From: Nonomuraea aurantiaca
Lineage (GTDB): Bacteria; Actinomycetota; Actinomycetes; Streptosporangiales; Streptosporangiaceae
Reading direction: 5' to 3'
Length of the DNA: 64,000 nt
Assembly: GCF_020215705.1 (NCBI RefSeq)
Contig: NZ_JAIWNB010000005.1
Span: 310,001 to 374,000 of the forward strand
The translations under genes and the position numbers were made by a program. Below the pieces are notes generated by a model, which saw only the letters and a list, made by a program, of their open reading frames with translations, was not told the DNA's origin and searched no databases. This document shows, piece after piece, positions 58,001 through 64,000 of the stretch. Every line of letters begins with the position of its first letter. Positions within the stretch are counted from its first letter, which is position 1.

Positions 58001-58173
58001 TCTCCCTGTGGTGGTCGTCCACCGACCCGGACCTGGCCCAGGCGCTGCGGTCGGGGTGGCAGGCGGTGGCGGAGGAAGTACTCGCCACGACCGTCACGGA
58101 GGGGACCGAGGACGGGCTGCCGTCACACTCGGAGACGGACCTGGGGCTGACCTTCCAGCTGCGCCGCGCCTGA
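55027..58173 (+). CDS. ileS: isoleucyl-tRNA synthetase
   Basis: The 1048-aa class Ia synthetase has the HIGH-type motif as PTANGLPGVHH (GVHH at 59-62), an editing domain, and KMSKH near residue 600 (GRKMSKHLGN). The His in the KMSK loop and overall layout are typical of the eukaryote-like IleS clade, which is often mupirocin-tolerant; this is an inference. A zinc-finger-like CXXC-(x)-C pair lies at CPRCGTGLS and CPTCSAEA. It is governed by the T-box immediately upstream. Confidence 0.96.
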   Translation: MSSPSFRPLPAQVDLPALEREVLDRWRDGKIFERSVEQNDGNPSWTFYEGPPTANGLPGVHHVEARVFKDLFPRYKSMRGFSVPRKAGWDCHGLPVEVGIERELGLTGKKDIEAYGIAEFNAKCRESVLRHVDAFEQMTERMGYWIDLSTAYRTMDPSYIESVWWSLKVVFDKGLLFRDFRITPYCPRCGTGLSDHELGQPGGYETVSSPSVYVRMPVTSGPLSELGAALLVWTTTPWTLVSNTAVAVHPEVTYVAARTADGEVLVVAEPLLSVLGEGATEVARFTGRELEHTSYTRPFELVDIPGAHYVVLGDYVTVEDGTGLVHQAPAFGADDLAVTKRYDMPVVNPIGPDGRFLDDVPMVGGQFFKDADEGLTADLRARGLLFRGDHFEHSYPHCWRCHTALLYYALPSWYIRTTSVKDQMLAENAKTNWYPDTIKWGRFGEWLRNNVDWSLSRSRYWGTPLPLWVCSADESHVTCVGSMEELGTLAGRDVSALDPHRPYVDDVTFPCPTCSAEARRVPDVIDAWYDSGSMPFAQWGARGKPEGLYPAQFICEATDQTRGWFYSLMAVGTLVFGQSSYENVLCLGLILAEDGRKMSKHLGNILEPMPLMDQHGADALRWFMACSGSPWAARRVGHNALEEIVRKVLLTYWNTASFFTLYANAESWTPERLAQATPAAERPLLDRWALAELHRTVAEVTDALDEYDTQRAGRRLAEFLDDLSNWYVRRSRRRFWQGSADAFATLYECLETVTRLMAPIAPFVTDYLWDVLRGEGAPSSVHLTSWPAVRDDLLDPTLSERMALVRRLVELGRSARASSGVKTRQPLGRALVGAHGWPSLPSELRDLIADELNVQALEDMSGFSADLVSYTVKPNFRALGKRFGSQTKLVAAAVGAAEAASLAPTLRSGASATVDVPELGAVSLGPDDVIVTEQPRSGWAVETGAVDTGTGETVALDLELTDELRRAGLLREVIRLVQEARKSTGLTITDRISLWWSSTDPDLAQALRSGWQAVAEEVLATTVTEGTEDGLPSHSETDLGLTFQLRRA

Positions 58174-58184
58174 CGAGCCGCTAA

Positions 58185-58219
58185 GGGGTGGGACGTGTCA
58201 TTTGGCCGCGTCCCACCCC
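58185..58219. terminator. bidirectional intrinsic terminator between ileS and the SDR gene
   Basis: GGGGTGGGACG (58185-58195) pairs perfectly with CGTCCCACCCC (58209-58219) around a 13-nt loop, with AA before and CTTTA after. It lies just after the ileS stop and just before the stop of the convergent SDR gene. Confidence 0.75.
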
Positions 58220-58221
58220 CT

Positions 58222-59202
58222 TTACGCCCTTCGGATCGATCGGCTGTCGGCTCCCCCGAGGCCGAAGCTCGGATCGAGCCCGGTCAGGTCGGCGCTGGCG
58301 GTCCACACGCGCGCCGCGAGATCGGGGTCGGCCAGGTGGCCGCGCAGGGGTTCGAGGGTGGGCTCACCGCGGATCCCGAACACCCGGGGCCCCCACAGCT
58401 GGCCGCCCCGCACGGACGGGTCGAGGACGGCCCGGACGGCGGGCCAGGCGGCGGCCTCCTTGCTCTGGAGGAGGAGGCCGGCGGGCAGTCCGCGCAGCCG
58501 TTCGCCGGTGGTCCTCAGGTGGACCGGCGGGCGTGATGGGGTGAGGGAGTCGAGTGCGCCGCCGGGGTGGGTGAGCACACTCAGCGTCGTGCTGCCGGCG
58601 GCGCGCAGGCGACGGTCGAGTTCGAGTCCGAAGAGCATCTGCGCGAGTTTCGATCGCGCGTACGTCCGCTTCGGCCGGTAATCACGCGTGCTCTGGAGAT
58701 CGTCGAGATCCAGGCTCTCGGACTTGGCCGTAAAGCTGCCGGTGGTGACCACCCGGCTCGCGGACGCGGCCGTCAGCAGCGGTGCCAGCCACCAGGTCAG
58801 CGCGAAGTGCCCCAGGTGATTGGTGGCGAACATCAGCTCGTTGCCGTCCTCGGTCTCGCGCCGTGGCGGCTGGTCGAGCAGCACTCCGGCGTTGCAGACG
58901 ACCGCGTCCAGACTCTCCAGTCCCAGCGCGTCCACGGAGGCTTCGAGCGAGGAGAGATCGGCGAGGTCCAGGCGGATGTGACGGACGCGCGCGCCGGGGA
59001 CCCGGGCGCGGATCGAAACCTGAGCCGCTTCCGCCTTGGCGGGGTCCCGGCTGCCGAGGATGACGGTGGCACCTGTGCCGGCGAGCTGTTCCGCGACGAA
59101 GTATCCGATGCCCGCGTTGCCGCCGGTGACCAGGAAGTTCTTACCCTCGGCGGGCGGCAGGCGGCGCACGTCCCAGGGGGCTGGGTGGTGGAGGGAGGAC
59201 AT
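58222..59202 (-). CDS. short-chain dehydrogenase/reductase, WW-domain-oxidoreductase-like group
   Basis: The 326-aa Rossmann protein has VTGGNAGIG for cofactor binding near residue 25, NAGV (about 112), and the catalytic YARSK. The TGGNAGIG form and GSRDPAKAE loop suggest NADP(H) preference. It is divergent from a TetR regulator, with a palindrome in the shared promoter region, and is the probable target of that regulator. Substrate is unknown. Confidence 0.88.
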   Translation of the reverse strand: MSSLHHPAPWDVRRLPPAEGKNFLVTGGNAGIGYFVAEQLAGTGATVILGSRDPAKAEAAQVSIRARVPGARVRHIRLDLADLSSLEASVDALGLESLDAVVCNAGVLLDQPPRRETEDGNELMFATNHLGHFALTWWLAPLLTAASASRVVTTGSFTAKSESLDLDDLQSTRDYRPKRTYARSKLAQMLFGLELDRRLRAAGSTTLSVLTHPGGALDSLTPSRPPVHLRTTGERLRGLPAGLLLQSKEAAAWPAVRAVLDPSVRGGQLWGPRVFGIRGEPTLEPLRGHLADPDLAARVWTASADLTGLDPSFGLGGADSRSIRRA

Positions 59203-59271
59203 GTCCGGCTCCTTGAGATTGTGAGGTCGTCATGTCGGCACCACGAGCACGACCAGACGCATACTGACTAA

Positions 59272-59294
59272 GAAACTATAATCACTATAGTTTC
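59272..59294. promoter_or_regulatory. TetR operator palindrome in divergent promoter
   Basis: GAAACTATA and TATAGTTTC form a perfect 9-bp inverted repeat around ATCAC. The + strand contains a consensus -10 (TATAAT, 59277-59282) inside the left arm, so binding should block transcription of the tetR gene; the opposite strand offers TATAGT for the SDR gene. A similar half site, CTAGTTTC, follows at 59304. Confidence 0.65.
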
Positions 59295-59327
59295 AGATGC
59301 ATTCTAGTTTCACGATAGGCTGGGGGC

Positions 59328-59933
59328 ATGGCGACGACGATGGGGCGCCGCGAGCGCAAGAAGGCACAGACCCGCAGGGCGTTGTCGAACGCGGCGTTGC
59401 GGCTGTTCTCCGAGCACGGCTACGACGGCGTCACCGTCGCGCAGATCGCCGACGAGGCGGACGTGTCCATCGCCACCCTGTTCGCGCACGTGCCGGACGG
59501 CAAGGAAGCGCTGATCTTCGACGACGGCGCCGAACGACACGTGTGGCTGGTCGCCGCGATCCGCGACCGCCCCTCCGGCCAGTCGGTGCTGGAAGCCCTG
59601 CGCCGCTGCTTGGCGAGCCGGGGACCCTTCACCGAAGACCTGCCGCCCGACCTTCGGCGCAAACGCGACCTGATCGTGGGCACGCCCGCCCTGCGGGAAT
59701 ACTCCCGCAAGCTCTGGATAGCGGGCGAGGGCGCCCTGGCCGCGGCGATCGCCGCGGAGAGCGGCCGCGACCCCGCCGATATGACCGTCCGCGCTCTCGC
59801 CCGCTACGTCCTGGAGATCCCGGAGCTCGCGGGCACGGAAGCAGACCCCTTGGCCGCGATGAACGCCATCTTCGACCTCCTCGAATCCGGCTGGCCCACA
59901 TCACCCATGGACGCCCGACGGGACCCCACCTGA
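59328..59933 (+). CDS. TetR-family transcriptional repressor
   Basis: The 201-aa protein has an N-terminal helix-turn-helix (RRERKKAQTRRALSNAALRLFSEHGYDGVTVAQIADEADVS, then IATLFAHVPDGKEAL) typical of the family, followed by an all-helical ligand domain. The operator palindrome upstream suggests autoregulation and control of the SDR gene. The ATG at 59328 precedes MATTMGRR; an in-frame ATG five codons on is a possible alternative. Confidence 0.9.
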   Translation: MATTMGRRERKKAQTRRALSNAALRLFSEHGYDGVTVAQIADEADVSIATLFAHVPDGKEALIFDDGAERHVWLVAAIRDRPSGQSVLEALRRCLASRGPFTEDLPPDLRRKRDLIVGTPALREYSRKLWIAGEGALAAAIAAESGRDPADMTVRALARYVLEIPELAGTEADPLAAMNAIFDLLESGWPTSPMDARRDPT

Positions 59934-60253
59934 CCACGCCCCACCCGCAGAGCCCCACCCGCGTGTCACCCCGCTGAACCCCACCTGGACCACGCCTTAC
60001 CGGCCCGCTCGCTCTGGCGCTCGACCCGACCCGCCCCACCGGGCCCGCTCGCTCTGCCGCTTGGCCCGGGCCGTGCGGTCCTCAAGGGAGGCCGGAGCGA
60101 TTTCCGCAGGCGAAGAGCCCCGGTGGCCAGCCCGTCTCGCCGATGATCTGTATGGCCGCCGGGGCCAGCCTCGACCGGACCTCAGCGGCCCAGCGCACGG
60201 GCGACCTCTACGTGGGCCGCTGAGCCAACGTCGAGGCTTACGCCCGGGCTCAC
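59934..60253. other. 320-bp gene-free stretch
   Basis: No coding sequence is visible. GGCCCGCTCGCTCTG is repeated 40 bp apart (60002 and 60042) as an imperfect tandem repeat, and CCCCACCTG-CCACGCC blocks repeat near 59926 and 59978. The rest shows no features except the terminator-like hairpin at 60181-60224. Confidence 0.5.
60181..60224. terminator. hairpin terminator downstream of the 775-aa gene
   Basis: CTCAGCGGCCCA (60181-60192) and TGGGCCGCTGAG (60213-60224) are perfect 12-bp arms around 20 nt. It sits 30 bp beyond the stop codon of the leftward 775-aa gene. There is no U-tract. Confidence 0.6.
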
Positions 60254-62581
60254 CTAGCCGACGGACTCGCGGTCGTTCTGGCAGACCGAGCAGCTGGTCA
60301 GGCCCGCCGACTCCGCCTGCGAGATCGTCATGGTCTCCACACCCGTGTCGCCCGCGCCCCGGATGAGGGGGCAGGCGGTGCTGTGGTAGCGGCGGGTGCC
60401 GATGATGACCTTCACCGTGGCCGACCGCCCGCTCTTCCCCGCGCCTTCACTGCCGGGCTTGCCATCCTTGGCGGTCGCCTCATTGGCGGGGTCGACGTCT
60501 CCCCGGCCAGAGGACTCCTTGGCGGAAGCGCCACTGTCCGGCTTAGCGGACGAGGCACTGTCCGGCCTAGCGGACGAGGGACTCTCCGGCTTGGTGGACG
60601 AGCCACTATCCGGCTTAGCGGACGAGGCGCTACCCGACCTGGCGGACGAGGCACTGTCCGGCTTGGCGGAGGCGGTGCTGTCCGGCTTGGGCGGCGTGGG
60701 CCCGGATGCGGGCTCGGGCGCTTTGGCTGCTGCCTTGGCGCTCTCGGCTGCTTTGGAGCTCTCCGCGGGCCTGCTCTCCGCGGGCGTCGTACCGGCAGCG
60801 GGTCTCCCGCTGGCCGGGCGCGGCCCGCTCGTGGACCCTGCGCCCTCTGCCTTGGACGTCGGCCCGGAACCGGCTCCTGGCTGCACCGGCATGATCACGG
60901 TCCCGCCCACCGGCTCCGACCGCTCTCCCTTGGCCCCGGACGCCTCACCTCCGGATCCAGGCCGCCCCGGCTTGCCGGACGCGGTCGGCCCCGCAGGCAG
61001 GGGGCCCTTGGGCTTGGCTGCGGACTCGGCCGACGAGGCGGGACGCTCGGGCGCCACGGCCGGGCGCTCAGGCTGCTCCGACGACGGGCTCCAGCCGCCC
61101 TTGCCGGGTGCGGGACGCTGCGGCGCGGGATCTCCCGCCTGTACGGCACGCTGAGGCGCCGTCGCGGGCCCAGAGTCGTCGAGGTCCGGGGCGGCCTCTG
61201 CCGCGACAGACGAGGGGCGCTCTCCGGCCCGGCCTGCTCCCGGCTTTCCGGGCGTCTGCGGCCTTCCGGGCGTCTCCGGCTTGTCGGTCACCCCAGGCTG
61301 GCGGCTCCCGGGCTTGCCTGTCTCAGTACGGTCGCTTCCGAGCTGGCCGGACGACGTACGGCCGCTTCCGGACGGGCCGGAGGACGACTGACCCGACCCA
61401 GGCTTGCCAGACGCTGACTGACCGCTTCCAGGCCGACCAGACGACGACTGACCGCTCCCGGGCCTGCCGGGCGACGACTTACCGCTCCCAGGCTGACCAG
61501 ACGGCGGCTGCCCGGACGACGGCATCGTGGTGATGTACGGGGCCAGCCTCGGGCCGGCGGAAGGGTCGGATGACGGGGGTTCCGTGCGGTCCTTGGCGGG
61601 TCCTGAAGCGGCCGGCTTGGTCGTCGCGCTGGACGACGGGGCGGGCTCCGCCGAGGGGCGGGCGAACCAGCCGGTCGGCTCGGCCGGAGCATCGGCCGGG
61701 TCCGGGGCGGGGGTGGAGGCCTTCGAGTCGGGCTTCGGCTTGGCGGGGCCGCCGGACACCGGGGGGCGCAGGTCGCGCGTGGCGCCGGGCGCCTCGGCCC
61801 GGAGGTCCGCGGGGACCTTGGGAGTCTGCGGAGGCTCGGGGCCACGCTTGGGAGCCGATGAAGGGCCTGAACCAGGCTTGGGAGCCGATGAAGGCGCGGA
61901 ACCAGGCTTGACGCCGCCGACCGGCGCGGGGCCCATGGCGGACACGGAGCCGGTAACGGGGCCGGAAGCGGACGCGGCGCCGGGCAAGGGGGTGACGGCG
62001 GGTTCAGTGCCGCCGGGCTTGGAGGTGGCAGCGGGCTCGGGGCCGGCGGCAGGCGGCAGCTGCCGTCCGCCGAGCGCTGCATCCGGCAGGCACGCCGTAC
62101 AGGGCGTGAAGCCCTCCTCGCGCGCCTCCTCGTACGTGAGCTCCTCTTGATCCCGTCCGATCAGCTGGCGGCAACCCGGGACGTGATAGCGCTTGCGTCC
62201 GGGGATCACCAGGACGAGCGCGTCCGGGGAGATCCCGCGCACCGCGGGACGGCGTTGCGTCGGCGCGGTGGCCGTCTGCTGGAGCGTCTGTGGACGCGGC
62301 GACGGCGGCGCTCCCATCGGGGCCCCCAGGGGACCCGGCTGGGTCTGGCCATGCGGCAGGCCGGCCGGGGCGTGCCCCACCGGCGGGGTGGCCGGCGCAG
62401 CGGCCCGCCCACCACCGGGAAACAGCTCGTGACGCCGCAGCAGCGCCCCGATCACCAGGAACAGCGCGGACAGCACGCTGACCACGATGGACCACATGAT
62501 CAGGAACGGCTTTGCCAGAACGAAGCCCGCGATCAGCAAGACAACCGCCGCGAGCACCAAACCAGCACTGATTAGGATCAC
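60254..62581 (-). CDS. membrane protein with two Cys/His metal-site-like domains flanking a low-complexity linker
   Basis: The 775-aa protein has two N-terminal TM helices (about 1-48) and then a domain RYHVPGCRQLIGRDQ...GFTPCTACLP (about 132-167), with H-x(3)-C and C-x2-C. About 500 residues of Ser/Pro/Gly/Lys low complexity follow (SGQSSSGRPG-type repeats, KPDS repeats). A second copy of the domain ends the protein: RYHSTACPLIRG...GLTSCSVCQ. The H-x(3)-C...C-x2-C pattern is a common metal-binding motif. Function is unknown. It starts with GTG at 62581, 42 bp from wag31. Confidence 0.75.
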   Translation of the reverse strand: MILISAGLVLAAVVLLIAGFVLAKPFLIMWSIVVSVLSALFLVIGALLRRHELFPGGGRAAAPATPPVGHAPAGLPHGQTQPGPLGAPMGAPPSPRPQTLQQTATAPTQRRPAVRGISPDALVLVIPGRKRYHVPGCRQLIGRDQEELTYEEAREEGFTPCTACLPDAALGGRQLPPAAGPEPAATSKPGGTEPAVTPLPGAASASGPVTGSVSAMGPAPVGGVKPGSAPSSAPKPGSGPSSAPKRGPEPPQTPKVPADLRAEAPGATRDLRPPVSGGPAKPKPDSKASTPAPDPADAPAEPTGWFARPSAEPAPSSSATTKPAASGPAKDRTEPPSSDPSAGPRLAPYITTMPSSGQPPSGQPGSGKSSPGRPGSGQSSSGRPGSGQSASGKPGSGQSSSGPSGSGRTSSGQLGSDRTETGKPGSRQPGVTDKPETPGRPQTPGKPGAGRAGERPSSVAAEAAPDLDDSGPATAPQRAVQAGDPAPQRPAPGKGGWSPSSEQPERPAVAPERPASSAESAAKPKGPLPAGPTASGKPGRPGSGGEASGAKGERSEPVGGTVIMPVQPGAGSGPTSKAEGAGSTSGPRPASGRPAAGTTPAESRPAESSKAAESAKAAAKAPEPASGPTPPKPDSTASAKPDSASSARSGSASSAKPDSGSSTKPESPSSARPDSASSAKPDSGASAKESSGRGDVDPANEATAKDGKPGSEGAGKSGRSATVKVIIGTRRYHSTACPLIRGAGDTGVETMTISQAESAGLTSCSVCQNDRESVG

Positions 62582-62623
62582 AAAGGGCTCTTTCGAGTGA
62601 CGGGTCCTTGATGACCCGCTACT

Positions 62624-63496
62624 TTACCGGCGGTCGTTGTGCTGACCGTCACCGCCGGGGAAAGCGCCCTGCGGGGAGTCACCGCCGAACGGGTTGGGAC
62701 CACCGGGAAGAGGCTGCTGACCACCCTGAGGCACCGCGTGCGACATGGCCGGAGCCGCCGCCGAGGGACCGCCGCCGGTCATGACCGGGAAGCCACCGCT
62801 GCCTTCCGCGGAGACGTTCAGCTCGGCGAGCTGGTTCTCCAGGTAGAGCTTGAGGCGGCTGCGGTATTCGCGTTCGAAGCTGCGCAGCTCCTCGACCTTG
62901 CGCTCCAGCTCGTCACGGGTCTGGACGAGGGAACCCATGGCCTGGCGGTGACGCTCCTGCGCGTCGCGCTCGAGCGTCTCGGCGCGGGCACGGGCGTCGC
63001 CGATGACCTGCTCGGCCTGGCGGCGAGCCTTGGTGAGGATCTCGTCGGCCTCGCGGCGGGCGCGGGTGACCGTCTCGTCCGCCTCGCGGCGGGCGTCGGA
63101 GATCGCCTGGTCGGCGGTCTGCTGGGCCAGCGCGAGCACGCGGGCCGCGGTGTCCATGTTGTCCTCGGCCGGAGGCATGTTCATGACGGGGACCGGCTGA
63201 GGCTGCTGCTGCGGCTCGGGAACCTTCATCGGCTCCGGCTGCGGCGGCATCATCATCTCGGGCTTCGGCTGCTCCTGCACCGGAGCGGAGGCCATGGGCA
63301 TGCTCATGCCCCCGGGCACCTTACCGCGCAGGCACTCGGCCAGCTTGGCGCGGAGCTCCTCGTTCTCTTGGATCAGGCGGTCGAGCTCAGCCTCGACTTC
63401 GTCGAGGAAGGCGTCGACCTCTTCCTCGTCGTAGCCCGGCCGTAGCCGAGTGGTACTGAACTGCTTGTTCCGCACATCAGCGGGCGTCAGCGGCAT
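62624..63496 (-). CDS. wag31: DivIVA/Wag31 polar growth protein
   Basis: This 290-aa coiled-coil protein of the DivIVA family marks cell poles and organises apical growth. The N-terminal membrane-binding motif is in MPLTPADVRNKQFSTTRLRPGYDEEEVDAFLDEVEAEL. A Met/Pro/Gln-rich linker (about 60-105) precedes the second coiled coil (about 110-225), and the C-terminus is Gly/Pro/Gln-rich. It lies in the classical actinobacterial division cluster position, behind yggT. It is probably essential. Confidence 0.95.
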   Translation of the reverse strand: MPLTPADVRNKQFSTTRLRPGYDEEEVDAFLDEVEAELDRLIQENEELRAKLAECLRGKVPGGMSMPMASAPVQEQPKPEMMMPPQPEPMKVPEPQQQPQPVPVMNMPPAEDNMDTAARVLALAQQTADQAISDARREADETVTRARREADEILTKARRQAEQVIGDARARAETLERDAQERHRQAMGSLVQTRDELERKVEELRSFEREYRSRLKLYLENQLAELNVSAEGSGGFPVMTGGGPSAAAPAMSHAVPQGGQQPLPGGPNPFGGDSPQGAFPGGDGQHNDRR

Positions 63497-63602
63497 CTTT
63501 TGGTCTCCTTGGCGCGCTTGGAGTCTGTCCGGAGGGACGGTTAACCCGAATCACTTCAGCGCGGACACGAGTTGGATCACGACCGGTGCCTCTCGGCCCC
63601 CG

Positions 63603-63896
63603 TCACCGCGTGCCCAGCAATCCGGCGATCTGGATCAAGAGCAGGACGACGATGAAGAGGACTGTGAAGCTTAGGTCAAAGGCCACCGTACCCAACCGGA
63701 GCGGGGGAATGAAACGGCGGAGGAACTTGAGAGGTGGGTCGGTTGCGGTGTAGGTGGCCTCGGCAAGGACGAGCACGACGCCCGAAGGACGCCACTGACG
63801 GGCGAACGCCTGGACCGTCTCAAAGATCATCCTGCCGATGAGCAGCACCAAGTACAGAGACAGGACTACGACCAAGATCTGGCTTACGATCCCCAC
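63603..63896 (-). CDS. YggT-family membrane protein
   Basis: The 97-aa protein has two hydrophobic regions (about 5-25 and 72-92) and a conserved middle with TDPPLKFLRRFIPPLRLGTVAFDLS, the YggT signature. It is a standard neighbour of sepF and wag31 in Gram-positive bacteria, with a proposed role in cell division or osmotic tolerance. The sepF gene, if present, lies outside the window. Confidence 0.9.
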   Translation of the reverse strand: MGIVSQILVVVLSLYLVLLIGRMIFETVQAFARQWRPSGVVLVLAEATYTATDPPLKFLRRFIPPLRLGTVAFDLSFTVLFIVVLLLIQIAGLLGTR

Positions 63897-64000
63897 GGTC
63901 TGGCCGCGCCTCCACTTCTGATGTGCCCGCCGAGCCCCGGTGAGGCCTGGTTGGGTGCGATAGACATACAGAGACTCTAACTCTGGTTGAAGAACCCGCG
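63897..64000. other. end of window, upstream region of yggT
   Basis: About 100 bp of non-coding sequence follow (upstream in gene terms). No gene is seen before the window ends; the promoter of yggT or the 3' end of sepF may lie beyond. Confidence 0.4.

Overview
The window is about 70% G+C chromosomal DNA from a high-GC actinobacterium, most probably of the Streptosporangiaceae (Nonomuraea-like). Four things point there: the gene order (wag31/divIVA, ileS, lspA, rluD, dnaE1, hisDCBH-priA-hisF, hisI, trpCBA, lgt, the backbone known from Streptomyces and mycobacteria), a bifunctional-type PriA, several large Ser/Thr kinases, and a translational ileS T-box with an ultrashort Stem I. I saw no rRNA, tRNA, CRISPR array, insertion sequence or prophage. 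This is core chromosome with a few lineage-specific inserts.

Layout. 1-5.6 kb: the end of a BpsA-like enzyme gene, then a leftward run of lgt, a VIT/CCC1 transporter and two paralogous anchored proteins, plus a DsbA-like/MauE-like redox pair. 5.8-9.7 kb: a large secreted GH101 endo-alpha-N-acetylgalactosaminidase sitting between lgt-dsbA-mauE and trpA. 9.9-16.1 kb: trpA, trpB, trpC, DUF2752, CD225 and DUF4190 membrane proteins, the Trp-operon-associated membrane protein and hisI; trpE is missing from its usual place. 16.2-18.0 kb: an intergenic repeat, then a STAS / MEDS-STAS / HATPase partner-switching module. 18.0-21.6 kb: a heterodimeric ABC exporter with one degenerate nucleotide site. 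21.7-24.1 kb: a DinB-like protein, a 53-aa membrane peptide and a glutamine-synthetase-like ligase. 24.1-30.2 kb: the his operon read leftward (hisD, C, B, small ORF, H, small ORF, priA, ridA, hisF).

30.3-38.4 kb: a small unknown gene behind a tandem 20-bp repeat, an ATP-dependent DNA ligase, a divergent MFS/AraC pair, YbaK, a bifunctional PBP, MurA with the Asp form of the catalytic loop, and a DUF2567 membrane protein. 38.4-43.3 kb: an amidase and dnaE1; dnaE1 carries a one-base frameshift. 43.4-45.9 kb: a GDSL hydrolase, a second copy of the intergenic repeat, and a pseudo-DAHP-synthase/chorismate-mutase fusion preceded by a leader peptide and attenuator. 46.0-52.7 kb: three paralogous transmembrane Ser/Thr kinases interleaved with an AraC regulator and azlCD. 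52.7-58.2 kb: rluD, lspA, a DksA/TraR protein, and T-box-ileS. 58.2-64 kb: an SDR/TetR divergent pair with a clear operator, a 775-aa protein with two copies of a Cys/His metal-site-like domain, Wag31 and YggT.

The genes combine amino-acid biosynthesis (his, trp, aromatic branch), envelope growth (Lgt, LspA, PBP, MurA, Wag31, YggT) and signalling. Most biosynthetic genes are translationally coupled through 1-10 nt stop/start overlaps. The most interesting items are the dnaE1 frameshift, the aromatic attenuator with its degenerate DAHP synthase target, the ultrashort ileS T-box, the dispersed ~60-bp intergenic units, the degenerate-site ABC exporter, and the duplicated metal-site protein beside Wag31.
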